This document shows positions 25,354 to 34,669 of a stretch of 64,000 nucleotides of DNA, piece after piece (position 1 is the first letter of the stretch; each line of letters starts with the position of its first letter). Made by a program: the position numbers and the translations under genes. Origin of the DNA: Bacilli bacterium (GTDB lineage: Bacteria; Bacillota_I; Bacilli_A; RF39; UBA660). The stretch spans positions 1 through 64,000 of the forward strand of contig JAFSGC010000016.1 in NCBI GenBank assembly GCA_017434825.1, given 5' to 3'. The notes under the pieces are model-generated. The model did no database searches. It was not told where the DNA came from and worked only from the letters and a program-made list of their open reading frames with translations.

Positions 25354-27294
25354 ATGAAAAAAATAAGTTTATTAGTAGTATACTTCTTAAGTTTTATCTA
25401 CATGGAATTTTTATATCGAATCTTAGTAATGGATAAAGTATTTAGATTATCAAATATTAACATGCTTTTATTTTTGATTTTCTTTGCTTTATTCTTCTTT
25501 ATGATTTCAAAACTGTTTAAAGAAAAAGAAAATAAAATTATTTTCTATACATCGATGTCAATTATTGGACTTTGGTTTTCTGCTCAATTTGTAGTTAAAT
25601 CCTTCTTTGATTTTTATATTTCTTTTTCTGTTTTACAAATTGCTGACCAAGTTGGTGATTTTTTGAGTATTGCAGTGGTAGAAACTGCCAAAAGACTTTG
25701 GGGGGTAGCACTCATATACATTCCTGTAATACTTGCTATCATCTTTAGAAAAAGAATTTCTTTTAAACAAAGTGGCTGGAAAAAAACTTTAATTATAGCA
25801 TTATGTACAATATTAAGTTATGGCATATATTATGTAGGATTAAATATTGGTAAGAGTGAAGATTACAGTGCATATGATTTATACCATTCGGTTAATAATC
25901 CTTCATTAAATGTAGAAAAAGTTGGTGTTCTTAACACTTTTGTAGTAGATACTTATCGTGCTATCTTTGGCTTTGAGGAAAAACTAGTATTAAACGTTGG
26001 GAAACCTGCGGTAAAAGATCCACTTCCTGAAGAAATTGTTTATAACTTTAATAATTTAGATATTGATTTTGAAAATTTAAAAAATAATACCAATGATCAA
26101 ACAATTAAAACGATGACTGAATATTTTGAAAGTGAATCGGGTACACTACAAAATGAATATACAGGAATATTTGAAGGCAAAAACTTAATAATGGTTATGG
26201 CGGAAAGCTTTAATGAAATTGCAGTTAGAAAAGATACAACTCCAACACTATATAAATTAGTAAATAGTGGATTTGTATTTGATAACTTCTATAGCCCTAC
26301 AATTTATAGTACTATTGGAGGAGAATTCCAATATTTAACTGGATTATATGCAAACTTCTCATCGCTTTCTCAATTCAGAAGTGGTAAAAATTCCTTCCCA
26401 ATGGGAGTTGCTTCAATGTTCCAAGAAAAAGGATATAATACATTTGCATATCATAATAATTCTTATGTATTCCAAGATCGAAATGTATATTTAAATCGCT
26501 TAGGATTTGATAATTATAAAGGATGCTATAATGGTTTAGAAAAACTAATGAACTGTGGACAATGGCCACAAAGTGATGTAGAAATGATAGACGTTACATA
26601 TACAGATTTTATTAATTCTGAAGAACCTTTTATGGTGTTCTATGCATCGGTTTCAGGTCATGCGGGTTATTCTTGGGGAGGAAATGCGGCTTCAAGAAAA
26701 CATCGTGCAGAAATCGAAAGCTTAAATTTAGGTTATACAGAACCAGTGCTAGCTTATTTAGCGGCACAAATGGAACTTGACCGAGCACTAGAACAATTAA
26801 TTACGAAGCTCGAAGAATCTGGACAACTTGAAAATACAGTAATAGCTCTTGTAGGAGACCATTATCCTTATGCGTTAACTGTAGATGAAGTTAATACTGC
26901 AGCAACATATCAAAAAGATGGAACAGTAGAAATAAATCGTAGTAATTTCATTTTATGGAATTCTGAAATGGAAACAAAACATATTGAAAAAGTTGGTAGC
27001 CAAATAGATGTATTGCCAACAATATATAATGCATTTGGTCTTGAATATGATTCAAGATTAATTATTGGTAAAGATATTTTATCAACAGAACCAGGACTTG
27101 CAATGTTTGGTGATAATTCTTGGGTATCTGATTATGGAACATATTTTGCTTCATCAGGTAATTTTAAAGCTAAAAAAGAAGTTGAAGAAGATTATGTAAA
27201 AACAATGAATCAAATTGTTCGAAATAAAATAACAATGAGTAAGTACATTATGGATAAAAATTATTATAAGACTGCGTGGGATTATATTAAATGA
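25354..27294 (+). CDS. LTA synthase-like membrane sulfatase
   Basis: About five transmembrane helices (residues 1-170) carry an extracellular sulfatase-fold domain, as in lipoteichoic acid synthases, which transfer glycerol phosphate from phosphatidylglycerol. Metal-site residue E284 (MVMAESFNE) and the nucleophile candidate T320 (STIGGEF) are present, and GDHYPYAL gives the late Asp-His pair. At 646 residues it fits LtaS-type proteins. Whether it makes LTA or transfers phosphoglycerol elsewhere cannot be told. Its stop overlaps the next start (ATGA). Confidence 0.88.
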   Translation: MKKISLLVVYFLSFIYMEFLYRILVMDKVFRLSNINMLLFLIFFALFFFMISKLFKEKENKIIFYTSMSIIGLWFSAQFVVKSFFDFYISFSVLQIADQVGDFLSIAVVETAKRLWGVALIYIPVILAIIFRKRISFKQSGWKKTLIIALCTILSYGIYYVGLNIGKSEDYSAYDLYHSVNNPSLNVEKVGVLNTFVVDTYRAIFGFEEKLVLNVGKPAVKDPLPEEIVYNFNNLDIDFENLKNNTNDQTIKTMTEYFESESGTLQNEYTGIFEGKNLIMVMAESFNEIAVRKDTTPTLYKLVNSGFVFDNFYSPTIYSTIGGEFQYLTGLYANFSSLSQFRSGKNSFPMGVASMFQEKGYNTFAYHNNSYVFQDRNVYLNRLGFDNYKGCYNGLEKLMNCGQWPQSDVEMIDVTYTDFINSEEPFMVFYASVSGHAGYSWGGNAASRKHRAEIESLNLGYTEPVLAYLAAQMELDRALEQLITKLEESGQLENTVIALVGDHYPYALTVDEVNTAATYQKDGTVEINRSNFILWNSEMETKHIEKVGSQIDVLPTIYNAFGLEYDSRLIIGKDILSTEPGLAMFGDNSWVSDYGTYFASSGNFKAKKEVEEDYVKTMNQIVRNKITMSKYIMDKNYYKTAWDYIK

Positions 27295-28988
27295 GTGGAA
27301 TAGTTGGACAAATAAATAAATCTGATAATCTAAAAGAAATGCTTAAATTGTTGCGTCATCGAGGTAAATTTATATCAACATATAATGATGAATTTATTAG
27401 TCTAGCTAAATGCACTTTAAAAAAAGAAGATATTTATGAAAATGGAAATTATATTATTATTTACGATGGCAACATCGAATGTAAGAATAAAGTTCCTGAA
27501 GAATATCTACTTAATCTATATAAAAAATATAAAGAAGATGCTTTTAGTAAAATAAAAGGATCTTTTTCTATTTGTATTTATAATAAAAAAGAAGAGTGTA
27601 TTATCTTAGCTCGAGATAAATTTGGAAGAAAGCCTCTGTATTATACAAAAGATAATTTTATATTTGCATCTGAAGTAAAATGCATTTTAGAAAACTTAGA
27701 TTATGAGTTAAATGAAAATATCTTAATAGATTATTTTACTTATCTACACAATCCATATGAAGAAACAATTTTTAAGGGAATTTACAAAGTACCAAGTGGT
27801 AGTTATATAATTTATAAAAATAATTCTATCGAAGTTAAAAAATATTATGAATTTGAATTTAAAAATTTAATATACGATGAAGAAGAATTAAAAGATAAAA
27901 TAAAAAACAACTTAGAGAAGAATTTTAAACACAACAAAGAGACTGCATCATTTTTATCCAGTGGAATAGATTCTTCATTAATTGTTACATTAAGTAAGCC
28001 TAAAGATACATATACTATTGGTTACGATGAAAGCAGTTATAGTGAAACTTATCATACTGGTAGTTTATGTAATTATTTAAATATTAATAATAATGTAAAA
28101 ATAGTCAATTACAAAGAATTCCTTAAAAGGATTAAAGAAGTTCAATATCAAATGGATGAGCCGTGTCTTGACCCTGCGGCAGTTGCATTATCGTTTGCTC
28201 CAAAGATGGTTAAAGAAAACTATAAGTATATTTATTCTGGCGAGGGTTCAGATGAACTATTCGCAGGATACAATACTTATTTAGATATGGTTAAATATCG
28301 TAAATACACTATGTATCCCAAATGTTTTAAGAAACTTATTTGTAATATATGTAGAATGCTTCCTGAAATTAAAGGGGTAAATTTTTTGTTAAGAAGATTT
28401 TCTGACACAAAAGAATATTATGTAGGAGTATCAAAAATATTTAATGAAAGAACCTTAAAAAAACTTGTAAATAGTAAAAAGAAAATTGATGTTAGAAAAA
28501 ATAACTATTTTATTAAAGACGATTATGATGATATTGAAAGTCTTCAGATAGTTGATATCAATTACTGGCTTAGCGCTGAAATAAACGCAACAGAAAGACT
28601 ATGTGCATATGATGGTATTGAGGTCATCACGCCTTTTTTAAATGATGAGTTAGTGCAAATAGCCTCGAGTGTTCCATCGTCATATAAAGTTTGTAATGGT
28701 GTAAGTAAATCGATATTAAGAGAGGTAGCTAAAGATATATTGCCAAGTGACTTCTCTCAAATAAAAAAACTAGGCTTTCCTGTACCAATAAAAACATGGT
28801 TAAAAACACCAGAATATTATAATGAATTTTTAAATGTTTTTAATAGTGAGAATGCTCTCAAACTTTTTAATCATAAAATGCTTCTTAAGATGTTAAATGA
28901 TACTTATGAGTCAAGAAAAGATTGGTCTAAACAAGTGTATGCTATATATAGTTTTTTAGTTTGGTATGAATGCTTTTTTACAAAATAA
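27291..28988 (+). CDS. AsnB-like protein with inactive glutaminase site
   Basis: Two-domain layout of glutamine-dependent asparagine synthases, 565 residues. The N-terminal Ntn-hydrolase domain starts MSGIVG, whereas active enzymes start MCGIVG with Cys as nucleophile, so this one has Ser2. The usual RLAIID and NGEIYN motifs are also degraded, although RDKFGRKPLYYT remains. The synthase domain keeps the PP-loop (SSGIDSSL) and SGEGSDELFAGY. It may use ammonia or amidate/adenylate another acceptor. Some AsnB paralogues amidate cell-wall precursors, and the overlap with the LTA-synthase-like gene supports an envelope role. Both are inference. Confidence 0.85.
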   Translation: MSGIVGQINKSDNLKEMLKLLRHRGKFISTYNDEFISLAKCTLKKEDIYENGNYIIIYDGNIECKNKVPEEYLLNLYKKYKEDAFSKIKGSFSICIYNKKEECIILARDKFGRKPLYYTKDNFIFASEVKCILENLDYELNENILIDYFTYLHNPYEETIFKGIYKVPSGSYIIYKNNSIEVKKYYEFEFKNLIYDEEELKDKIKNNLEKNFKHNKETASFLSSGIDSSLIVTLSKPKDTYTIGYDESSYSETYHTGSLCNYLNINNNVKIVNYKEFLKRIKEVQYQMDEPCLDPAAVALSFAPKMVKENYKYIYSGEGSDELFAGYNTYLDMVKYRKYTMYPKCFKKLICNICRMLPEIKGVNFLLRRFSDTKEYYVGVSKIFNERTLKKLVNSKKKIDVRKNNYFIKDDYDDIESLQIVDINYWLSAEINATERLCAYDGIEVITPFLNDELVQIASSVPSSYKVCNGVSKSILREVAKDILPSDFSQIKKLGFPVPIKTWLKTPEYYNEFLNVFNSENALKLFNHKMLLKMLNDTYESRKDWSKQVYAIYSFLVWYECFFTK

Positions 28989-29014
28989 ACCTCTTTAAAA
29001 TAAAGGGGTTTTTT
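28988..29014 (+). terminator. Terminator
   Basis: AACCTCTTTA (28988-28997) pairs with TAAAGGGGTT (29001-29010), with one G-T pair, followed by six T. Confidence 0.85.
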
Positions 29015-29039
29015 AGTATAATAAATTAGGTAGGTAGAT

Positions 29040-29447
29040 ATGAAATTAAAGAATTATTTAGATAATACATATTATGTTGTAGCAGGTAGTTATTTTACCT
29101 TGTGTTTGGTGCTATCCACATTAATAGTTATATTACGTGTTAATACATTATATTTATGTTTAGGAATTGGATTTATTGCACTGATTACACTAATGATGTT
29201 TTTCTTTTACTGTCGTAATTATGAATTTGATCGTAGATCTTTTGTAGTTAGAGTAGGAATCTTTAAGAAAAGATATCTATATAAAAATATTAAAAAAAGC
29301 TTTATAACTGAGAATCATCGTATGTCATATGCCACAAGTAAAAAAAGAATTGCAATTGTTTTTAAAAATAAAAAAGAAATATGGATAAGTCCAGAGAAGA
29401 TGGATGAAGCTTTATTAAAGCTAATAAATAATACAGGAGGAAAATAA
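29040..29447 (+). CDS. Two-helix membrane protein with bacterial PH-like domain (SunI type)
   Basis: A 135-residue protein with two transmembrane helices (about residues 14-33 and 39-58), then a PH-like domain: YEFDRRSFVVRVGIFKKRYLYKNIKKSFITEN and IWISPEKMDEALLKL. This is the layout of the bPH_6/SunI group; SunI gives immunity to sublancin, but most members have no assigned role. No bacteriocin gene is visible nearby. rmuC follows after one base. Confidence 0.7.
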   Translation: MKLKNYLDNTYYVVAGSYFTLCLVLSTLIVILRVNTLYLCLGIGFIALITLMMFFFYCRNYEFDRRSFVVRVGIFKKRYLYKNIKKSFITENHRMSYATSKKRIAIVFKNKKEIWISPEKMDEALLKLINNTGGK

Positions 29448-29448
29448 A

Positions 29449-30516
29449 ATGCTAGAGTATATTATAATTGGTTTATTATTGGTGGTTATTATTTTGCTAA
29501 TTATTTTAGCAACAAAGAAAAATAATAATACGGAAATTATTGAAAAATTAGGTAAGTTTGAGACTAATATTACTAAAGAAATTGGAGAGTTTAAATTCAC
29601 TTTTGCCCGTGATTTAAATGGAGACTTTGAAAAATTAAGTGAGAATATTGAAAGAAAACTTTCATATATTAATGATACTGTTAATGAAAGATTAGATAAA
29701 AACTTTGAAAAGAGTAACAAAACATTTATGAATGTCTTAGAAAGATTATCTAAAATAGATGAAGCTCAAAAGAAGATAGATGATTTATCTGGAGATATTA
29801 TTTCATTGCAAAGTGTTTTAACTGATAAAAAAACTAGAGGTACTTTCGGAGAAGTTAATCTTGAATATATTTTAAATAATGCTTTTGGTTCAAGTTCTAA
29901 TGGAATATATAAATCTCAATACAAATTTGAAAATGGGTATATTGTAGATGCATTATTGTTTGCACCAGCTCCGCTTGGAACCATTTCTATTGATAGCAAA
30001 TTTCCTTTAGAAAACTACCAAAGAATGACAGACAGAAGTAAAACTAAAGAAGAAAGATTAATGGCAGAAAAATTATTTGTTGCTGATGTAAAAAAACATA
30101 TTAATGATATTAAAGACAAATATATTGTTCCTGGAGTAACTTCGGATGAAGCAATTATGTTCTTGCCTGCAGAAGCAATATTCGCAGAAATTAATGCATA
30201 TCATCCAGAGCTTATTACATATGCTTATAACAATAATGTTTGGATTACTGGACCAACTACATTAATATCAACATTATCTACTATATCAATGATTATTAAA
30301 AATATTGAAAGAGATAAATATGCTAAAGTAATTCATGAAGAATTAAATAAACTTAGCATTGAATTTACTAGATATAAAGATCGTTGGGATAAACTTTCTA
30401 AAAATATTAAAGCCGTTAACAATTCAGTTGATGAAATTACTACAACAACTGATAAAATATCAAAAAGGTTTGATTCTATTAATCGTGTAGATATAAAGGA
30501 GATTGAAACAAAATAA
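29449..30516 (+). CDS. rmuC: RmuC-family protein
   Basis: An N-terminal transmembrane helix (residues 2-22), a coiled coil (about 25-130) and an RmuC nuclease-like domain with RGTFGEVNLEYIL, VDALLF, IDSKFPLENY and FLPAEAIFAEI. RmuC proteins limit DNA inversions and are presumed nucleases acting on recombination structures. 355 residues is normal for a Gram-positive member. AGGAGG precedes the ATG, and its stop overlaps the next gene. Confidence 0.93.
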   Translation: MLEYIIIGLLLVVIILLIILATKKNNNTEIIEKLGKFETNITKEIGEFKFTFARDLNGDFEKLSENIERKLSYINDTVNERLDKNFEKSNKTFMNVLERLSKIDEAQKKIDDLSGDIISLQSVLTDKKTRGTFGEVNLEYILNNAFGSSSNGIYKSQYKFENGYIVDALLFAPAPLGTISIDSKFPLENYQRMTDRSKTKEERLMAEKLFVADVKKHINDIKDKYIVPGVTSDEAIMFLPAEAIFAEINAYHPELITYAYNNNVWITGPTTLISTLSTISMIIKNIERDKYAKVIHEELNKLSIEFTRYKDRWDKLSKNIKAVNNSVDEITTTTDKISKRFDSINRVDIKEIETK

Positions 30517-31352
30517 TGAAAAAAGATAGTTTGTTTGTAACTTTTATAAAAGGTTTTATTATTGGTTTAGGAATTATCTTCCCAATTAGCGCTAGTGTAC
30601 TTGCTATAGTTATGGGAATCTATAAAAGAATTTTAAATGTTATTAATAATTTCTTTAAATGCTTTAAGAAAGAATGGAAATTTATTGCTTGCCTAGGTCT
30701 AGGCGTTGTTGTCTCATGCTTAGTAAGTTGTTTAGCATTAAACTTTACATTGAAAAAATTTCCAATCGCAACATTGCTTTTCTTCGTTGGTTTGATTATT
30801 GGTGGTATTCCAATGTTATTTGAAAAAACTAAAAAAGATTATCGTTTTAGTAATGTTATTTTTACTGTTTTAGGAATAGCTATTTTAATTGGTATATCAT
30901 TTGCTAGTGGAGGCAAAGGTGCAGTTATTACTACTGATATCACAGGCTTACTTACTTTATTAGGAGTGGGTATTGTTGGAGCTGGTAGTATGATTGTTCC
31001 AGGTGTTAGTGGTTCTGTTATGTTAGTAATTTTAGGCTTTTATGAACCTTTATTAGAAATTATTTCATCTTTAGTCAAATTTCAAAATCTAAGTACTAAT
31101 ATTTTAATTGTCGGAGTATTTGGAGTAGGAATGTTAATTGGAGTAGTTTTATTTTCAAAAATTATGGAATATTTCTTGGATAAATTTGAAAGAAAAACAT
31201 ACTTTGCAATTATTGGCTTTGTAAGTGCATCAGTCATTAATGTAGTAATTTCCTTATTTGGTTATACATTTAATTTAATTGAATTTATAGTAGGTATTAT
31301 TTTATTTGCGGTGGGTTTTGTTATATCATTTAAATATTTAAAAGAGGAGTAA
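30516..31352 (+). CDS. popT: DUF368 membrane protein, polyprenyl-phosphate transporter PopT type
   Basis: A 278-residue protein with about eight transmembrane helices. The hallmark IVPGVSGSVMLVILGFYEPLLEII is intact in the second half. The equivalent first-half repeat reads FPISASVLAIVMGIYKRIL, so it has lost the PGVSGG core. DUF368 proteins were shown to bring undecaprenyl phosphate back to the inner leaflet for cell-wall synthesis. It is coupled to rmuC by a one-base overlap. Confidence 0.85.
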   Translation: MKKDSLFVTFIKGFIIGLGIIFPISASVLAIVMGIYKRILNVINNFFKCFKKEWKFIACLGLGVVVSCLVSCLALNFTLKKFPIATLLFFVGLIIGGIPMLFEKTKKDYRFSNVIFTVLGIAILIGISFASGGKGAVITTDITGLLTLLGVGIVGAGSMIVPGVSGSVMLVILGFYEPLLEIISSLVKFQNLSTNILIVGVFGVGMLIGVVLFSKIMEYFLDKFERKTYFAIIGFVSASVINVVISLFGYTFNLIEFIVGIILFAVGFVISFKYLKEE

Positions 31353-31353
31353 T

Positions 31354-31971
31354 ATGGAAATATATTTAATTTGTAACAACTTATTTGAAAATAATTTAAC
31401 TTATGCTGATAAACAAGATATTGAAAAAAAGAAAATGACAAGACCACTTTCCGTTGAAGGTGAAACATTAGCTAGAGATCTATCTTTAAAAGAGGAATTT
31501 AATGATGTAAATTTGATTTATTCTTCGATGTTTGCATCATCTTTATCATCTGCAAAGTATTTGGCAGAACGTTTAAATAAAAATATTTTAGTAGATGAAG
31601 ACTTAAATGATTGTAAAGTTGGAGATTTACGTAATAAGAGTTTGAAGATGGTAAAATTTATGCAAAACCATGACTTCAATATAAAGTTAAATAATGGTGA
31701 ATCCCTCGAAGAAGTAGGCGCTAGAATTGAAAAAGTAATAAACAAGATAATTTATTTAAGCACCAATCGTAAGGTAGCAGTTTTTACCCATAAAAGAACA
31801 ATGCTAGGTTATTTAATTAGACATGGGAATCCAGGATATAATCTTGATGATAACTTAGTAGTCGAATTTGATGAAAAAGTTGTATACAATGAATCTGAAA
31901 AAGATTGTGATATTGTTAAAATAATTTACAAAGATAAAAAAGTTGTTGATATGGAAGTAATCGATTTATAG
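31354..31971 (+). CDS. Histidine-phosphatase-fold protein lacking the RHG motif
   Basis: A phosphoglycerate-mutase-like fold of 205 residues: YSSMFASSLSSAKYLAERL, NNGESLEEVGARI and VAVFTHKRTM occupy the family positions. The first strand should end in RHG, with the His that forms the phosphoenzyme, but it reads MEIYLICNNLFENN. Catalysis by the usual mechanism is therefore not expected, and it is probably a pseudoenzyme. It follows popT by one base. Confidence 0.75.
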   Translation: MEIYLICNNLFENNLTYADKQDIEKKKMTRPLSVEGETLARDLSLKEEFNDVNLIYSSMFASSLSSAKYLAERLNKNILVDEDLNDCKVGDLRNKSLKMVKFMQNHDFNIKLNNGESLEEVGARIEKVINKIIYLSTNRKVAVFTHKRTMLGYLIRHGNPGYNLDDNLVVEFDEKVVYNESEKDCDIVKIIYKDKKVVDMEVIDL

Positions 31972-31982
31972 AAAGGAATAAT

Positions 31983-32090
31983 ATGAGTAAATCTGATAAG
32001 AAAAATATAATATTAAGTATAGTATTTTCAATTTCAATGGTTATGTTTGGTATTGCCATTGCTAAAGTTGTAGTAGAGTTTATCGCTTAA
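31983..32090 (+). CDS. 35-residue single-pass membrane peptide
   Basis: A small frame with AAAGGA 5 bases before the ATG. A basic head (SKSDKKN) is followed by one hydrophobic helix from about residue 9 to 33 and a stop. It fits exactly between two operon genes and reads like a real small membrane protein, possibly a regulator of a neighbouring membrane enzyme. No homology is known to me. Confidence 0.55.
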   Translation: MSKSDKKNIILSIVFSISMVMFGIAIAKVVVEFIA

Positions 32091-32105
32091 GGATAAAATG
32101 TAGTA

Positions 32106-33116
32106 ATGAAAAAAGTAGATTATAAATTAGATACATTACGAGTTTTATCAATGTTTTTAGTAATTGTCATTCATGTGGCCAATTATTATTGTCGTGCATT
32201 TAGTCAGATTAGTTCATTATCATATTTTGGAGCGGTTATATTTAATGCTATTGCTAGAGTAAGTGTTCCCATATTCTTTATGATAAGTGGAGCGCTTTTA
32301 TTAAGTAAAGAATATGATGAGAAAAAGAACTTTCAAAGAATTAAAAAAATGATTATAACTTTAACTATCTTTACAATAGTATATTTGTTATGGGATAAGT
32401 TTTATATGCATAAAGAATTTACTAATTATATTGGTTTACTAACAAGCCCTGAACGTAGTATGTTGTGGTTTATGTATGCTATTATTGCTATTTATATAGC
32501 TTTACCTTTTATTAAATGTATGACCGATAATATGAATGAAAAGTTAGATAAAAGTTTTATAGTATTGTGGATGCTATTTAATGGTGTAGTATATTTATTA
32601 AATTTATTTGTAGATTTAGATGTAAAATATTTAGTTCCGATATTAAGCGGTACATATTATTTAGGATATTTTATTGCAGGTTATTTAATTTATAAATATA
32701 AAGATGTTATTGCAAGTAAGAAAAATAATATCTTATGGATTATTGTTCTTGTGTTATCACTTACTGCTACAATTGGATTTACATATGTTAGATCATTAGA
32801 TTTCAATAGATATTATGATAATTTTTTAGCGTATCGTAGCATTTTTGTTATTCTTAGTTCATTGAGTATCTTTTTGTTAATTTATTTTAATTTACCAAAT
32901 AAAAAAATTAAACTAGTAAGTTTTGTATCGCCTTATTCATTTGGAGTGTACTTAGTTCATGGTATTATATTAAACTTTTTAATGGAAGATATCTTGTCTT
33001 ATATCAAGATTAATTCATTTATAGGGATTCCGATATGTGTTATAATTTTATCGATATTTAGTGTTATAGTGGTAGCTTTATTAAAGAAAGTTCCAGTATT
33101 AAAAAAATATATTTAA
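32106..33116 (+). CDS. Acyltransferase 3 family membrane protein
   Basis: About ten transmembrane helices over 336 residues. The N-terminal RVLSMFLVIVIHVANYY contains the family His, and VSVPIFFMISGALLL is the second signature. Members O-acetylate or otherwise acylate cell-surface sugars and peptidoglycan. Together with the LTA-synthase-like and PopT genes this suggests envelope modification. The substrate is unknown. Confidence 0.85.
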   Translation: MKKVDYKLDTLRVLSMFLVIVIHVANYYCRAFSQISSLSYFGAVIFNAIARVSVPIFFMISGALLLSKEYDEKKNFQRIKKMIITLTIFTIVYLLWDKFYMHKEFTNYIGLLTSPERSMLWFMYAIIAIYIALPFIKCMTDNMNEKLDKSFIVLWMLFNGVVYLLNLFVDLDVKYLVPILSGTYYLGYFIAGYLIYKYKDVIASKKNNILWIIVLVLSLTATIGFTYVRSLDFNRYYDNFLAYRSIFVILSSLSIFLLIYFNLPNKKIKLVSFVSPYSFGVYLVHGIILNFLMEDILSYIKINSFIGIPICVIILSIFSVIVVALLKKVPVLKKYI

Positions 33117-33128
33117 GGAGTAGTAATT

Positions 33129-33689
33129 ATGGAAGAAAAAGTAACAATTGGTATTAGTAATCGTCATATTCATTTAACAAAAGAAGTGTATGATATGCTT
33201 TTTGATGAACCTTTAGAATTAGATCGACCATTAAATCAACCCGGAGAATTTGCCTCAAAACAAAAACTAACTATTTGTAATGGGGAAAAGGAAATCTCAG
33301 GAGTTAGAGTATTAGGCCCATTTAGAAATTATAATCAAGTAGAAATTTCGCGTAAGGATGCATTGTCGCTTAAAATAAATCCTCCGGTTCGTGCAAGTGG
33401 TGATTTACAAGGCGCACTTCCAATCGTACTAAAAACAGATAAGGCTGCAGTTTTGGTAAATGCGTGTATTTTAGCTCAAAGACATGTTCATATGAGTCCA
33501 CTTAAAGCTCAAGCACTTGGTGTTGTAGATAAGCAAAGAGTACAAATTAAAATAATTGGTGATAGATCAGGAATTATTGATGCATATGTAAAAATAAGTG
33601 ATAATGGTTATTATGAAGCTCACGTTGATACTGATGATGCATGTGCATTTTTATTAGACTCTGAAGCAGAAGGGACTTTAATTATATGA
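33129..33689 (+). CDS. pduL: Phosphate propanoyltransferase
   Basis: PduL-type phosphotransacylase, which exchanges CoA and phosphate on short acyl groups (acetyl or propionyl) and so links acetyl-CoA to acetyl phosphate. It has the paired zinc His motifs SNRHIHLT and AQRHVHMSP, and the RASGDLQGALPI middle. 186 residues fits a free-standing enzyme, and there is no microcompartment targeting sequence or shell gene. AAGGAG precedes the ATG. It overlaps dus by four bases. Confidence 0.93.
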   Translation: MEEKVTIGISNRHIHLTKEVYDMLFDEPLELDRPLNQPGEFASKQKLTICNGEKEISGVRVLGPFRNYNQVEISRKDALSLKINPPVRASGDLQGALPIVLKTDKAAVLVNACILAQRHVHMSPLKAQALGVVDKQRVQIKIIGDRSGIIDAYVKISDNGYYEAHVDTDDACAFLLDSEAEGTLII

Positions 33690-34666
33690 GTTTCTTTATC
33701 GGGGGAGTAGAAATTAAAAATCCAATTATCGTAGCTCCAATGGCGGGAATTTCTAACAAAACTTTTAGAATGATCTGCAAAGAATATGGAGCTTCTTTAG
33801 TTGTGGGCGAAATGGTTTCAGACAAAGCGATTTTGTTTGGCAATGAAAAGACAATTAAACTTTTAGAAATGGATGAAAAAGAGCGTCCTATTTCACAACA
33901 AATATTTGGAAGTGATTTAGATAGCTTCGTAACCGCAGCAAAAAAAGTGTATGAAATTATGCATCCTGATATCATTGATATAAATATGGGATGTCCTGTT
34001 CCGAAAGTAGCTATCAAAAATCAGGCAGGAAGTGCACTTTTAAAAAATCCTGACAAAATATATGAAATCGTTAGTAGTGTAGTGGAGGCTGTTCCTGTCC
34101 CTGTAACAGTTAAGATTAGAGCTGGTTGGGATGAAAAAAGTATTAATTGTGTTGAGGTGGCTAAAATTTGTGAAAAAGCCGGAGCAAGTGCTATTACATT
34201 ACACGCTCGAACTAGAGCTCAAGGCTATTCCGGTAAAGCCAATTGGAATTTAATCAAGGATGTAGTAGAGGCTGTTAATATTCCGGTTATAGGTAATGGG
34301 GATGTTGTATCATGCTACGATGCTAAAAGAATGCTCGAGGAAACTGGTTGTGCAGGGGTTATGATAGGTAGGGGCTTACTTGGAAATCCATGGCTAGTAA
34401 GAGATTGTGTTGATTATTTGGAAAAAGGTACCGAACCATTAGAGGTAACAAATAAAGAAAGAATTCAAATGATGAAACTTCACTTAAATAACTTAGTGGA
34501 AGAAAAGGGCGAGGGTTCAGCGGTTTTAGAAATTCGTACTCATTTTTTATATTATTTAAAAGGAATGCCCGGAAATGCCTCAGTTAAAAATGATATTTGT
34601 AAAGCTAAAACAAAAGCTGAAATAGAGAGTATATTAGATAATTACTATTTACAAATCACGGAGTAA
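33686..34666 (+). CDS. dusB: tRNA-dihydrouridine synthase
   Basis: FMN-dependent reduction of uridines in the tRNA D-loop. It has VAPMAGISNKTFR, the catalytic Cys loop NMGCPVPKV, KIRAGWD, ITLHARTRAQGYSGKANW and GNGDV, ending with the FMN-binding GVMIGRGLLGNPW. 326 residues matches DusB. It is coupled to pduL (ATGA) and is 3 bases before addB. Confidence 0.94.
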   Translation: MSFFIGGVEIKNPIIVAPMAGISNKTFRMICKEYGASLVVGEMVSDKAILFGNEKTIKLLEMDEKERPISQQIFGSDLDSFVTAAKKVYEIMHPDIIDINMGCPVPKVAIKNQAGSALLKNPDKIYEIVSSVVEAVPVPVTVKIRAGWDEKSINCVEVAKICEKAGASAITLHARTRAQGYSGKANWNLIKDVVEAVNIPVIGNGDVVSCYDAKRMLEETGCAGVMIGRGLLGNPWLVRDCVDYLEKGTEPLEVTNKERIQMMKLHLNNLVEEKGEGSAVLEIRTHFLYYLKGMPGNASVKNDICKAKTKAEIESILDNYYLQITE

Positions 34667-34669
34667 TTT

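Noticed and set aside
29040-29447. Bacteriocin immunity locus
   Set aside because: The PH-like protein resembles SunI, but no bacteriocin precursor, transporter or modification gene is next to it.
33129-33689. PduL as part of a microcompartment operon
   Set aside because: There is no encapsulation peptide and no shell or diol dehydratase genes nearby; it is coupled to a tRNA-modifying enzyme.
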